This document shows positions 8,491 through 17,989 of a stretch of DNA of 64,000 nucleotides, piece after piece. The notes beneath the pieces are model-generated. The model was given only the letters and a program-made list of their open reading frames with translations. It had not been told where the DNA came from and did no database searches. Positions within the stretch are counted from its first letter, which is position 1. The number at the start of each line of letters is the position of its first letter. Made by a program: the position numbers and the translations under genes. Source of the stretch: CAZHHH01 sp052400685 (lineage in GTDB: Bacteria; Bacteroidota; Bacteroidia; Bacteroidales; Marinilabiliaceae); NCBI GenBank assembly GCA_052400685.1, contig JBQTGJ010000005.1; one strand, 5' to 3'.

Positions 8491-9263
8491 TTTTCTGCAT
8501 TAGATTTGTTTGCCAATTCGAAATCAGAATCTCTGATTTGAATCAGGTGATTTAGTTTTTTTATAGTCAGATTAGACCTTTGTCCACTGACTGGATTATA
8601 CACATTCATTTTGTATGGGAAATAGGTTCCCTTTTCAAAAGACCCGGGGTGCCTGTAGTCTGTGAATTCAGTATTTGACGTAAGAATGCCGTTGCTATCA
8701 TAAGATCTGACCTGATACAACAATTCAGCCCGGACATCAAGATAAACCACCATACATCCAGGATTCCCCGGAAGCTGAAGTTTTATTTTCTGCACTTCCC
8801 TGCCATTCAGGGTGTCCTTTTCTTCTTCAGAAATGATGTAGCCATCAAAAGCAGAGCTGCTAAAATGATTCATCGGAATTTCACAACCCGGAATTTTTAA
8901 ACAGTGATTATTGGCTCTGAACTTTTTGATTTTCCCTGTAGAAGGCAAATAAACTTCAATGGTACTTTTCTGGCTATTGTTGGAGAAATGGGTTGTTAAA
9001 ATTCGGGTTCCCTGCAAATCTTCCGGCCCAGTAATTTCTATCATTACCTTTCTTGTTCCCTCAAAGCGCGCAAAAGAAACATTTAATTTGCGTAAAATAT
9101 TGTTGCCACCAGCATCCGTAATCTCCAAAGTCATCTGTGCCTGCACGTCATTTAGCGCCAGCTTTTTCACTGCGCTTTCTAAAGCAGTTGCAGTGTTTTT
9201 TTTTTCTGCGTTTGAAGGATTAATTATTCCCATCAGACAAACAAAGAGTATTATTATTGACAT
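8487..9263 (-). CDS. LolA-like outer-membrane lipoprotein-sorting family protein, partner of the RND exporter
   Basis: A 258-residue secreted protein with a signal peptide (residues 1-19, ending PSNA). The rest is beta-rich, with the pattern of the family annotated as outer membrane lipoprotein-sorting protein: a DVQAQMTLEITDAGG start, KVMIEITGPEDLQGTRIL, and a central strand region IEVYLPSTGKIKKF. Such LolA/LolB-like folds carry lipid chains in a hydrophobic half-barrel. They are commonly encoded next to HAE3/MMPL exporters, as here, where the exporter ends 29 bp upstream. It probably receives a lipid extracted by the RND protein and shuttles it through the periplasm. The start overlaps nothing, but the stop overlaps the TSUP gene by 4 bp. 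Confidence 0.8.
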   Translation of the reverse strand: MSIIILFVCLMGIINPSNAEKKNTATALESAVKKLALNDVQAQMTLEITDAGGNNILRKLNVSFARFEGTRKVMIEITGPEDLQGTRILTTHFSNNSQKSTIEVYLPSTGKIKKFRANNHCLKIPGCEIPMNHFSSSAFDGYIISEEEKDTLNGREVQKIKLQLPGNPGCMVVYLDVRAELLYQVRSYDSNGILTSNTEFTDYRHPGSFEKGTYFPYKMNVYNPVSGQRSNLTIKKLNHLIQIRDSDFELANKSNAEK

Positions 9264-9292
9264 AATTAATCTATTATCAGTTATTTATTCGA

Positions 9293-11542
9293 TCAGAGCT
9301 CAAGAAATTTTGGCCGGGTTAAGGTGACAATAGCAGGTACAAGTAATAATGCACACATCAGACAAGCAAATATTGAAATGACTACCAGAAATCCGAAAAA
9401 ACGGAGCGGGGCAAATACTGAGAAGGCCAATACAGCAAAGCCGACAATGACTGATAATGCATTAAATATGATGCCTCTTCCGGTTGTTATTAGTGTTGCT
9501 GAAATGGCTGCATCAGTGCTGCCACGTGCTGCGTATTCTGCCTTGTATCTCCACAGAAAGTGTATGGTGTAATCAATTCCAACACCAATCATTATGGAAG
9601 AGAGCAAGGCGGTAACAATATCCAGTGGTATTCGGGCAAAGCCCATCAGTCCAAACAGTAAAAGGGTTGAGAAAAGAAGCGGTAAGCTTCCTTTTATGCC
9701 AGCTACGAATGATTTAAATATTAATGACAAAAGAATGAAGATGATAAAAAACGCCAGTACCAACGAGGTAATCTGGCCCCGGATGACCATGTCGGCTATC
9801 TGAATTTTGGATAAACCGGCGCCGGCAATGCCTATTAGCAGGGGATCCTTCCCCGCAATATTATTTAATTCAGTTAAGAGTTCTTTTCCTGTTTCGTTAC
9901 TGCCATCAGTAAGGCTGACCAGAATTCTGGTATTTACACGATTCTGATCTATTAATTGAGCGATCTGTTTGTCAAAGCCAGCCATCGATGCAACTTCCAG
10001 GTATTGCACCGCTTCCGAACGGGTTTGAGGGAGATCGTCATATCCCGATTCACCAACCGAATACAAACCTTTGCTCAACTCTCTGAAAAGGGTGACAGGA
10101 GAAATGATGTTACCTGCCTGAGGCAATTGCCTTATTTGTGCTGTATATCTATCCATGCGACGAAGCACTTCGGGCTCGAGAATATTACCTGAAAATAAAA
10201 GAGAGACATATTGCGAACCTCCCAGTTTTTTATTGGTAAGTTCTATACTGGAGTGAACTGTTGAGTCGCCGGTAAAATAACCTTCCACATTGGTGTCCAC
10301 CTTCAGCAGAAAAAGTCCGCATATACTGCTCAACGAAATTACCAAAAAGGTGGTGACGATGATTTTAGGATATTTATTGACCCCTCTGGCGAAAAGATGA
10401 AGAGTTTCGTTTAAGAAACTTTTGGAATCTGGATCAAAGGCAGGCGCCTTTGGGGTATTTTTATAAAATGTAAGAAGAACCGGAATAAGGTATAGACTCA
10501 ATATCAGCGCAATGCCGATACCTGCCGAAGCGAGCACTCCCAACTGAGCTGCGGGGGCCATCTGATGCGACAGGAGTCCCAGCATACCACCAATAGTTGT
10601 CAGTCCTGTAATTGTGATAGGGCGTTTGAGTTCTCTAAATATTTTTTGGGCAATCGCAGAGGAGGACTCCTGTCTGTTTTTAAAAGATTCTTCCTGGTAT
10701 AAATTGATGAGGTGAATGCCATAGTCGTTGGCAATGGCAATCAGCATGATGGGCAGAAGTACCGAAACCAACGAAATCTCCCACGAGAAAACGGCCATAA
10801 GTCCAAATGTCAAAATAATGGATAACAGGACTACCAGAAAAGGCAAAAGGACACCCTTCCACTCTCTAAAAAAAAGAAAGAGCATTACAATCATTACCAA
10901 CAGAGCTACCGGCATTAACGTAATAAGATCCTTTTTAATATAATTTTTAACGGAACTTCTGATGTAAGCCAGACCACCAATATAAATTTCATCATTGCCT
11001 GGAATTTGCCCAATGACGCCATTGATTTCAGCAATTAGAGTCTGATCATCGGTATTGTCTGATTTGGTAAGAATAATAGCAGAGGTGGTAAAATCATCAC
11101 TTATAAGATACCCGGCCAAGGGGTTTCCGGCAATCTTCTGTTTCAGTGAGTCGAGCTCTGAAGGCTTATCCGGAATATTGGAAAGGAGTGTGTGAATCTC
11201 GGTGAAACCGTCTTCTTCCCGAAATTCAATAACATCATTCAAAGAGAAAGTATACTCAACGCCATCAATTTTCTGCAGCTTTTTTGCAAGTTGCCGTGTT
11301 CTGGAAAAGCTTTCGGGAGTTAAAATACCTTCGTCATTGTATTGAATCACCAGGAGCTTTTCATTGCCTCCAAAAATACTGTCCAGTTGGTGCAGAAAAG
11401 CTCTGTTATTGATATTTTCGGGGATGTAACCATCGAATGATGGGTTAATGCTCAGGCGGGGTAACAGGCAGAGGGACAGGATCGTAAAAATACCGATCCC
11501 GGTAATCAGTGTTGTTCGGTATGTTGAGTTTTGTAATTTCAC
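9293..11542 (-). CDS. MMPL/HAE3-type RND superfamily exporter
   Basis: A 749-residue RND protein with the duplicated layout of the family: one membrane helix at residues 12-27, a periplasmic loop to about 200, a five-helix block with sterol-sensing-like GLTTIGGMLGLLSH, then a second helix (about 395-415), loop and five-helix block (about 580-745). A conserved intramembrane acid occurs in IAIANDYGIHL and again in GVGIDYTIHFL, consistent with proton coupling. The length (about 750 rather than 1000 residues) and the small loops fit the HAE3/MMPL group, to which hopanoid (HpnN) and mycolate transporters belong. It is the first gene of the minus-strand cluster and is followed by its LolA-like partner. 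The likely job is extraction of a lipid from the inner membrane. Confidence 0.88.
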   Translation of the reverse strand: MKLQNSTYRTTLITGIGIFTILSLCLLPRLSINPSFDGYIPENINNRAFLHQLDSIFGGNEKLLVIQYNDEGILTPESFSRTRQLAKKLQKIDGVEYTFSLNDVIEFREEDGFTEIHTLLSNIPDKPSELDSLKQKIAGNPLAGYLISDDFTTSAIILTKSDNTDDQTLIAEINGVIGQIPGNDEIYIGGLAYIRSSVKNYIKKDLITLMPVALLVMIVMLFLFFREWKGVLLPFLVVLLSIILTFGLMAVFSWEISLVSVLLPIMLIAIANDYGIHLINLYQEESFKNRQESSSAIAQKIFRELKRPITITGLTTIGGMLGLLSHQMAPAAQLGVLASAGIGIALILSLYLIPVLLTFYKNTPKAPAFDPDSKSFLNETLHLFARGVNKYPKIIVTTFLVISLSSICGLFLLKVDTNVEGYFTGDSTVHSSIELTNKKLGGSQYVSLLFSGNILEPEVLRRMDRYTAQIRQLPQAGNIISPVTLFRELSKGLYSVGESGYDDLPQTRSEAVQYLEVASMAGFDKQIAQLIDQNRVNTRILVSLTDGSNETGKELLTELNNIAGKDPLLIGIAGAGLSKIQIADMVIRGQITSLVLAFFIIFILLSLIFKSFVAGIKGSLPLLFSTLLLFGLMGFARIPLDIVTALLSSIMIGVGIDYTIHFLWRYKAEYAARGSTDAAISATLITTGRGIIFNALSVIVGFAVLAFSVFAPLRFFGFLVVISIFACLMCALLLVPAIVTLTRPKFLEL

Positions 11543-11608
11543 AGCGTTGCTTTCCCTTATTTAAAAAAGATTATTGCAGTTTATGCAACAAATCCATAAA
11601 CCGAAATG

Positions 11609-11616
11609 CAAAGGTA
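11609..11616 (-). promoter_or_regulatory. -7 box candidate upstream of the lipid/MMPL operon
   Basis: The minus strand reads TACCTTTG, a full match to TAnnTTTG, about 67 bp before the exporter start. No clear TTG lies at the expected distance upstream, so only half of the promoter is supported. Confidence 0.45.
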
Positions 11617-11709
11617 AAGCGCTGTGAAGTTTTCTGCCTGTAAAATAAAATGAACCAGCAAAATGAGAAATTGAAACTTCAATTTCGGAGGTTTAGCTGA
11701 AATAGAATC

Positions 11710-12504
11710 CTATCGATCCAGCCAACACTTAACTATGTTAGCTCTTTCGCGGCTCACGACAATCCGCTCCGGAGTCTCGAGCCCGGGAATGAACTTTATA
11801 ATCAATTTACTGTTGAAATAATTTTCCACCCGGTCGATGGCATTAAGATTGACGATAAATTGTCGGTTCATACGCAAAAATTCATCCGGATTCAGGTCCT
11901 CCTCCAGTTCGGCAAGCGTCCAATCGAGAATGTGTCGCCGGTTATGGAAGGTGATAGCCATTGTCATCTTATTTTCTACCATAAAATAGGCTATGTCATC
12001 CACCGAAATTTGCTTGTATGAATCGGCTTTGGCCACCAGCAAGCGCTTACGGAATCTGTTTTGCTGTCTGGTGATTTCTTCGGCCAGTCGGAAATAATCG
12101 ATCCTTGAAGGCGAGGATAAATGGGATTCCACTAACTGCGTCACTTTTTCCAGCTTTGTAAAGACTCCCCTCAATTCTTCCGTTTTAATGGGTTTCAACA
12201 AATAAGCAATACTGTTGGTATCGAATGCTTCGATGGCATATTCGTTGTAGGCAGTGGTGAAAACAATGGCCTTATTGGAGACATCGGCCTGGTCGAAAAT
12301 TGAGAAACAGACGCCATCGGCCAGCTGAATATCCATAAAGATGAGTGCCGGCTCCGGATTGACTTTTAACCATTTAACGGTATCCTCCACAGTTCTTAAT
12401 TCGTCATCTATTATGATGCCTGGACGCAGGTTTTCGATCTGCTTTCTAAGGGCCCTGGACAACAGAGGCTCGTCTTCTACAATAAGCGCTTTATAGTTCT
12501 TCAT
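11710..12504 (-). CDS. LytTR-family response regulator
   Basis: A 264-residue two-domain regulator. The receiver domain has the acidic pair EDE (residues 10-12), phosphoacceptor Asp58 in FMDIQL and the conserved KP in YLLKPIKT. The C-terminal LytTR DNA-binding domain starts at about residue 155 (KRLLVAKADSYKQISVDDI) and includes FLRMNRQFIVNL. Its start overlaps the sensor kinase by 14 bp, so the pair is translationally coupled. It is the last gene of a five-gene set headed by a tripartite efflux pump, and it most likely controls that pump. A LytTR target site could not be identified by eye. Confidence 0.93.
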   Translation of the reverse strand: MKNYKALIVEDEPLLSRALRKQIENLRPGIIIDDELRTVEDTVKWLKVNPEPALIFMDIQLADGVCFSIFDQADVSNKAIVFTTAYNEYAIEAFDTNSIAYLLKPIKTEELRGVFTKLEKVTQLVESHLSSPSRIDYFRLAEEITRQQNRFRKRLLVAKADSYKQISVDDIAYFMVENKMTMAITFHNRRHILDWTLAELEEDLNPDEFLRMNRQFIVNLNAIDRVENYFNSKLIIKFIPGLETPERIVVSRERANIVKCWLDR

Positions 12505-13585
12505 GATCGCTGTTTTGAATTAATGGGATAGAAACACTAAATTTTTCGTTGGTATTAATAACTTCCACACTGCCTTGAAGTCCTAAATACTTGTATCGTT
12601 TCTTGAGGTTGGTCAAGCCGGTATTGGTGGAATAGGTCGAATTCCTGGGTTGAAAATTATTAGAAACGACCAATCGGTTATTTTGAGCATAAATATCCAG
12701 TTTTAAAGGACGGGCCTCGGTGGCCAGATTGTGTTTAATGGCATTTTCTACCAGGTACTGTAAACTCAGGGGAGGCAAAAGCTTATTCAGTTGGTCTTTT
12801 GCAATATTAATGTTGCAGATAAAACCTTCGGCCAGACGTCCCTTATGAAGCGTAATATAGGCGCGAATGAACTCCAGCTCCTCCTCCAGTGGGATAAGCC
12901 GGGAATTTGTACTCTTTAGTACATAACGATAAACGTCCGTAAATTTCTCGGTAAACGTGAGTGCTTTGTCCGGATTCTCAGGTATAATAGCCATCAAGGT
13001 ACTCAGGTTATTGAATAAAAAATGTGGATTCAACTGATCCTGCAGGGCAAAATAATCCAATCTTAGTTTCTCCTGTCGCAGCTTCTCATTTTCCAGAATA
13101 AAATATTTAAGCGAATTGTGGTAATTGCTGGCTACCAATCCGGACACATAAATAATGACAAATAAAACGAGAATGGTAATACCCAACGCAAAGGAATCCG
13201 GGTCTTTGAGTCGTTCATCGGGAATAAAAAAAGGACGTACAAAACTTGTTGTAATCCCTACTATTATTAGCCATAATAAAGCAATTAAAAGAAGTGATAC
13301 CAATCTTTTAACCAGTGCTTCATGCCAGGAGTATCTTTTGCCCAACAGAAAATCAAAACCAAAAATACCCTCGCTTAGAAAAACAAAAACAATTACCGAA
13401 AAAAAAACGCCTTTAAAATCTAAGGTATGCAACGACTCATCTTTAACGACAGATGTTATTGTAAAAATGAATAGCAGAGACATAAATATCTCTGCTACAA
13501 TTCGACTAAAGAATCCGATTTTATGTGGCAATCGCCTGTTATCGGAATAATACTGATGTAATTGTTTAAAATTTCTCATCGTCAT
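12491..13585 (-). CDS. LytS/YehU-type sensor histidine kinase
   Basis: A 364-residue sensor with about four membrane helices in the first 160 residues and no large extracytoplasmic domain. The His_kinase (PF06580) box is DQLNPHFLFNNLSTLMAIIP with the phosphorylated His, followed by ILxxNA-type ATPase residues (QYLVENAIKHNL) and GLTNLKKRYKYLG. It overlaps the upstream TolC gene by 20 bp and the downstream response regulator by 14 bp. The stimulus is probably perceived in the membrane, for example a pump substrate or envelope stress. ATG at 13579 is an equally good start. Confidence 0.92.
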   Translation of the reverse strand: MTMRNFKQLHQYYSDNRRLPHKIGFFSRIVAEIFMSLLFIFTITSVVKDESLHTLDFKGVFFSVIVFVFLSEGIFGFDFLLGKRYSWHEALVKRLVSLLLIALLWLIIVGITTSFVRPFFIPDERLKDPDSFALGITILVLFVIIYVSGLVASNYHNSLKYFILENEKLRQEKLRLDYFALQDQLNPHFLFNNLSTLMAIIPENPDKALTFTEKFTDVYRYVLKSTNSRLIPLEEELEFIRAYITLHKGRLAEGFICNINIAKDQLNKLLPPLSLQYLVENAIKHNLATEARPLKLDIYAQNNRLVVSNNFQPRNSTYSTNTGLTNLKKRYKYLGLQGSVEVINTNEKFSVSIPLIQNSDHEEL

Positions 13586-14882
13586 CCTGAATTTGTTGAC
13601 CGGCGTTTAGTTGTCCAATCGCCTTGAGCCATTTTGTTTTAAGAACCTCGTAGTCGGTGCAGGCCTTTACCAGAGACGCTTCCGAACGCTGGTGGGCTAC
13701 TCTCGCATTTAACAAGTCGGTAATAGTGTTCAATCCGGCATTATAACTGATTTCCACCTCAGACAAAGTCTCAGAAGCTTCTTCCTTTGATTTATTTGCC
13801 AACTGAATTTTTTTCTGGCCTTCCTCCAGTTTTAGTCTGGACTGACTGATTTCCAGACTGATTAATTCCCGGGTGTTTCCCAGTTCTAATATAGCCATTT
13901 GTTCGTTAATCTCAGCTTGCTGCATTTTGTGTTTCTTCTCCTGCCAGTGAAAAATCGGAACCGAAAGTTGGGCAACTGCATTAAGATTCCAGGATCCGGA
14001 TGCGATGCCGGGTGCTTCAAGGTAACCATAACTCACTTGTGCACCCAGTTGCGGAAGGTAATCAGCTCTGGTTACTTTTTTCTCAAGATTTTTTATTTGT
14101 ACCTGATTTTCCAGAATACTTATTTCCGGCCGACTAATTATCCCTCCAGATATTTCGCTGGCATCAGGTAAAAGATTATTTTTCTGGTTTGCATCAGGAT
14201 TAGTGGTGACTAACAGTTCTTCGTCAACAGGTCGTCCAATAATGTGTGCCAGATTCATTTGCAATAAGCGAACCGCATTATTAACCTCGAGGGCTGTCAT
14301 TTCTGCTTCATTCTTGCGAACTGTAACTTTCAGAAGCTCACTTTTAGGGACAATTCCAAGGTCATAGCTGGCCCGAAGTTGCTCTTCGAGGGAGTCGAGA
14401 GCTTCGGTAAATCGCGTTACAACTTTCTGCTGTTCCTGCATCGAAAAAAGTTGCCAGTAAGCTTCATCCGTTTCCAAAATAATGTCCGCTTGTTGCTTTT
14501 CACTGGCTTTTTCTGCCATTTGCACGCCTTTACCAGCCATTTGATTGGCTAACCGAATTTTTCCTCCTGCATAAATTGGCTGTTGAGCTGATAGTTGCGC
14601 CTGATATAGTTGTAAATTATCTTTGTCGATACCAAATTGTCTCAATTCCTCCAGATCGGGAATAAAAATGGCATTGGCATTCCCATCAATGGCCGGGAAA
14701 TAAGCTGTGGTGGCTTCTTTTTTTGCCGCTGCGGCCCTCTGAACCTGCAAAAGAGAGGTTCGAACCTTTGTATTGTTGGTGAGTGCCTCTTTCCTGCACT
14801 CATGCAGTGTAACTGGAGTTTGTGAGATTGCGGCAAAAGGAAACAGACAAATCAGAACAATATATAATACTTTTTTCAGCAT
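13566..14882 (-). CDS. TolC-family outer-membrane efflux channel
   Basis: A 438-residue protein with an N-terminal signal peptide (ends FAAISQ) and two repeats of the outer-membrane efflux protein domain, rich in long amphipathic helices (e.g. DIILETDEAYWQLFSMQEQQ and EISYNAGLNTITDLLNAR). The second repeat ends in the usual ARVAHQRSEASL region. It forms the exit duct for the RND pump, whose gene ends 4 bp upstream. The C-terminal tail QQIQDDDEKF is acidic. Confidence 0.92.
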   Translation of the reverse strand: MLKKVLYIVLICLFPFAAISQTPVTLHECRKEALTNNTKVRTSLLQVQRAAAAKKEATTAYFPAIDGNANAIFIPDLEELRQFGIDKDNLQLYQAQLSAQQPIYAGGKIRLANQMAGKGVQMAEKASEKQQADIILETDEAYWQLFSMQEQQKVVTRFTEALDSLEEQLRASYDLGIVPKSELLKVTVRKNEAEMTALEVNNAVRLLQMNLAHIIGRPVDEELLVTTNPDANQKNNLLPDASEISGGIISRPEISILENQVQIKNLEKKVTRADYLPQLGAQVSYGYLEAPGIASGSWNLNAVAQLSVPIFHWQEKKHKMQQAEINEQMAILELGNTRELISLEISQSRLKLEEGQKKIQLANKSKEEASETLSEVEISYNAGLNTITDLLNARVAHQRSEASLVKACTDYEVLKTKWLKAIGQLNAGQQIQDDDEKF

Positions 14883-14886
14883 AGTT

Positions 14887-17800
14887 TTAATTTATTTTTT
14901 TTGGTAAATCATCGTGATGTACAATGCCCCGGGTGTCCACCTTGTAAAAAACTGCGTACAGCACAGGCACAATAACCAACGTTATGACAGTTCCAAAGAG
15001 CAATCCGAACATAATGGAAACAGCCATTCCCTGGAACATTTCATCAAATAAAAGAGGAAACATTCCCAAAATGGTGGTAAGTGAAGCCATCGTGACAGGA
15101 CGCACTCGCGAAACGGTGGCTCCGAGTATAGCATCCAGTTTGTCTTTGCCACTATTGATGTCAATATTTATCTGATCAAGCAATACCACCGAATTCTTAA
15201 TCATCATTCCAATTAATCCTAATCCGCCAATAATGGCTACGAATCCAAAGTTGAGCCTGGTAATGAGAAATCCTGCTATAATGCCGATAAAAGCCAGTGG
15301 TACGATAAGAAATATGATAGAAGGTTGCCTGAAATTGTTAAACAAAGCAATGGTGATAAGAATCATCAGCAATAGAGCAAGTGGTAGATTTTCCATAAGG
15401 GCTTTATTGGCTGTTTTATTGTCTTTTATTTCGCCATGCCATTCAAGGGTATATCCTTCAGGCAAATCTAAAGCTTCAACTTTAGGTCTTATTTTTTCCA
15501 TTACCTCAGGAGTTGTCATTCCTCTTATGGGGTCACATTGTGCCTTAATAGCCCTGATCCCGTCATATCTTCCTATCAAAAAATGGGATCCTTTCATGCT
15601 TAATGAATCGGTAATCTGCGCCATTGGAACACTACTTTGTGAATAATTACCCCATACCGGAACCGATGCCAAATTTGCGGGATTATCTGCCAGCGAAGGA
15701 TCTAATTTCAGTATGATGGGAAGCTGCGTATCTTCGTCATAGCAGGCCCCCACGGGCATGCCTTCTGAAGCAATAGCCAATGCCGAGGCCATTGATTTTC
15801 GGCTAATATTTAAGGGTCTGGCTTTTTCGGGCGCATAAACCGGAATCAGATTTTTTGTCTGATTGCCCCAGTTGTCGTTTACGAAAACAGCCGTAGGCTC
15901 ATTGTTCATTATTTCCTTGGCGTTCTCAGCCAGATTCTTCAAAACTTTCGGGTCTGGGCCGGAAAACACAGCCTGAATTTTATATGCTCCACCAATGGCC
16001 GAATACTGTCGGCAACGAATGGTTGAATTGGGAAATTCTTTGGAGAATTCGGCTTCTATTCTGGGCATAATATCCATCGTTTCTTCAAAAGTATTTGTTT
16101 CGACGATTAACTCTCCGTAGCCCGGACTAAAGCTGTTCATGGGGCGTGCCAGCGTATAGCGCACAGGGGAACTACCCAAAGCAGTCGTCACTTTCGTGAC
16201 CTCCTTAAACTGAAGTAAACTTTTCTGAATAGATTCAAGGTCTTGTTCTACCTGGTAAATATCACTGCCATCCGGCAGATTATATTCTACCATAAACTGG
16301 TTATAATTCGAAACAGGAAAAAAGTCTTTATTGATAAAACGGAAAGCCCAAAAAGAGAGTATAAGAAGGATTACCGTTAAAATGGATACCAATGATTTGT
16401 GCCAAAGGGCTAAGCTGATTATTTTTTTGAAAATGCCATAAAACCCACTGGAATAAATTTCTTCTCCATCTTCCTCACTTCGTCCTACCTTTTTCTTTCT
16501 TTTCCCGTTTTTATAAAACAATGAAGCCATAAAAGGAGCCTGAACCATGGCCAGTATCCAACTCATGGTAAGAGATATTGCCAGAACATAGAAGAGGGGT
16601 TTCATAAACTCTCCGGCCGCGGTGGTGTTAAATGCCATTGGCATAAATGCCAAAATAGCAATGAGGGTAGCACCCAGCAAAGGAAAGGCATTTTGTTTGG
16701 CTGCCTGGACAAAAGCTTTGTGACGTTCGATGCCTTTTTGCATATCAGCAAGTATTCCATCTACTACCACAATGGCATTATCGACCAACATACCCATGGC
16801 AATAATGATAGCTGCCAATGATACTTTATCGAGGTTCATGTTCAGAAACCCCATGACAATAAAAGTACTTAAAATAGTAAAAATCAAACTACTGGCAATA
16901 AGAAGTCCAGCCCGAAATCCCATTGCTATCAATAGCACTATAATGACAATAGCTACCGATTCAATTAAATTGATGGTGAAATCGCCAATTGAATCCTGTA
17001 CCTTCGAGGGTTGGTCATAAATTTTATGAACCTCAATGCCCACTGGTATTTCTGGTGTGAGCTCTGCCAAGCGCGAATCCACACGTTCCCCCAGCTTGAT
17101 GATATTATCGCCCGATTCCATGGATATAGCCAGTCCCAGTGCAGGTCTTAAGTTGAATGACAACCCGCTTTGTTTGGGCCGGTAAAAATCTTTTGAGACG
17201 GTGGCAATATCTCCCAGCCGGAAACTTCGGCCATCACTCGTGTAGATATTCAGTTCTTCCACCTCAGACAAAGAACACAATTTGGGACCCACGTTAATAC
17301 GCAGCCGCTCAGTCCCCGAGACCACACTTCCGGCATCAACAACTTCAGCTTCGTCGTTCAGGGTTTGGATAATCGACATAGGGTTGATGCCGAGATGAGC
17401 AAATTCCTCTGCTGAAAAGGATACATTAACTACTTCATTTTGTTGACCGACAACTTCTATTCGTTTAACTCCTTTTACTTTTAACAATTCCTGTTTCAAA
17501 AAATCGGTATAATCATCCAACTCCTCATAAGTATATCCGTCGCTGCTAACGGCCATAAAAATACCATACACATCGCCAAAATCGTCATTTACGATAGGAG
17601 CGCTTGCGCCAGCAGGTAACCCTGAGCTGGCATCGTTTACTTTTCTTCGAAGATGATCCCAGATTTGGGGTAATTCTTCTGTAGTAACCTTTCCTTCCAT
17701 GGTGACAGTTATTTGCGACATACCTGGAATAGAACGGGATTCAATTTTGTCAATATTTTCGAGTTTTTGGATGGCCTCTTCCATTAAATGGGTTACCTCC

Positions 17801-17976
17801 ATATCTACCTCTTCAGCAGAAGCCCCCGGGTAGGGAGTAATAACCACCGCTGCTTTTACAGGAATTTCGGGATCTTCAAGTTTGCTGAGCCCGGAGAAGG
17901 AACTTATTCCTCCAATTACCAGTATGGTGAAAAAGGTGATGAGTAGTGATTTCTTTTCAAGTATTTTCTCTAACAT
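14887..17976 (-). CDS. HAE1-type RND efflux pump, inner-membrane transporter
   Basis: A 1029-residue inner-membrane RND transporter of the AcrB class. It has TM1 at residues 9-28, PGASAEEVDMEVT in the first periplasmic loop, the helix-4 motif ALAAIIIAMGMLVDNAIVVVDG with the paired acids of the proton relay, a second helix block with GGLGLIGMMIKNSVVLLDQI, and ends about 40 residues after TM12. The length is normal for the family. It lies 13 bp downstream of the adaptor and 4 bp upstream of TolC, so it is the pump core of a drug, dye or small-molecule exporter. The substrate cannot be inferred. Confidence 0.93.
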   Translation of the reverse strand: MLEKILEKKSLLITFFTILVIGGISSFSGLSKLEDPEIPVKAAVVITPYPGASAEEVDMEVTHLMEEAIQKLENIDKIESRSIPGMSQITVTMEGKVTTEELPQIWDHLRRKVNDASSGLPAGASAPIVNDDFGDVYGIFMAVSSDGYTYEELDDYTDFLKQELLKVKGVKRIEVVGQQNEVVNVSFSAEEFAHLGINPMSIIQTLNDEAEVVDAGSVVSGTERLRINVGPKLCSLSEVEELNIYTSDGRSFRLGDIATVSKDFYRPKQSGLSFNLRPALGLAISMESGDNIIKLGERVDSRLAELTPEIPVGIEVHKIYDQPSKVQDSIGDFTINLIESVAIVIIVLLIAMGFRAGLLIASSLIFTILSTFIVMGFLNMNLDKVSLAAIIIAMGMLVDNAIVVVDGILADMQKGIERHKAFVQAAKQNAFPLLGATLIAILAFMPMAFNTTAAGEFMKPLFYVLAISLTMSWILAMVQAPFMASLFYKNGKRKKKVGRSEEDGEEIYSSGFYGIFKKIISLALWHKSLVSILTVILLILSFWAFRFINKDFFPVSNYNQFMVEYNLPDGSDIYQVEQDLESIQKSLLQFKEVTKVTTALGSSPVRYTLARPMNSFSPGYGELIVETNTFEETMDIMPRIEAEFSKEFPNSTIRCRQYSAIGGAYKIQAVFSGPDPKVLKNLAENAKEIMNNEPTAVFVNDNWGNQTKNLIPVYAPEKARPLNISRKSMASALAIASEGMPVGACYDEDTQLPIILKLDPSLADNPANLASVPVWGNYSQSSVPMAQITDSLSMKGSHFLIGRYDGIRAIKAQCDPIRGMTTPEVMEKIRPKVEALDLPEGYTLEWHGEIKDNKTANKALMENLPLALLLMILITIALFNNFRQPSIIFLIVPLAFIGIIAGFLITRLNFGFVAIIGGLGLIGMMIKNSVVLLDQINIDINSGKDKLDAILGATVSRVRPVTMASLTTILGMFPLLFDEMFQGMAVSIMFGLLFGTVITLVIVPVLYAVFYKVDTRGIVHHDDLPKKIN

Positions 17977-17989
17977 CGGTAACTGTTTT

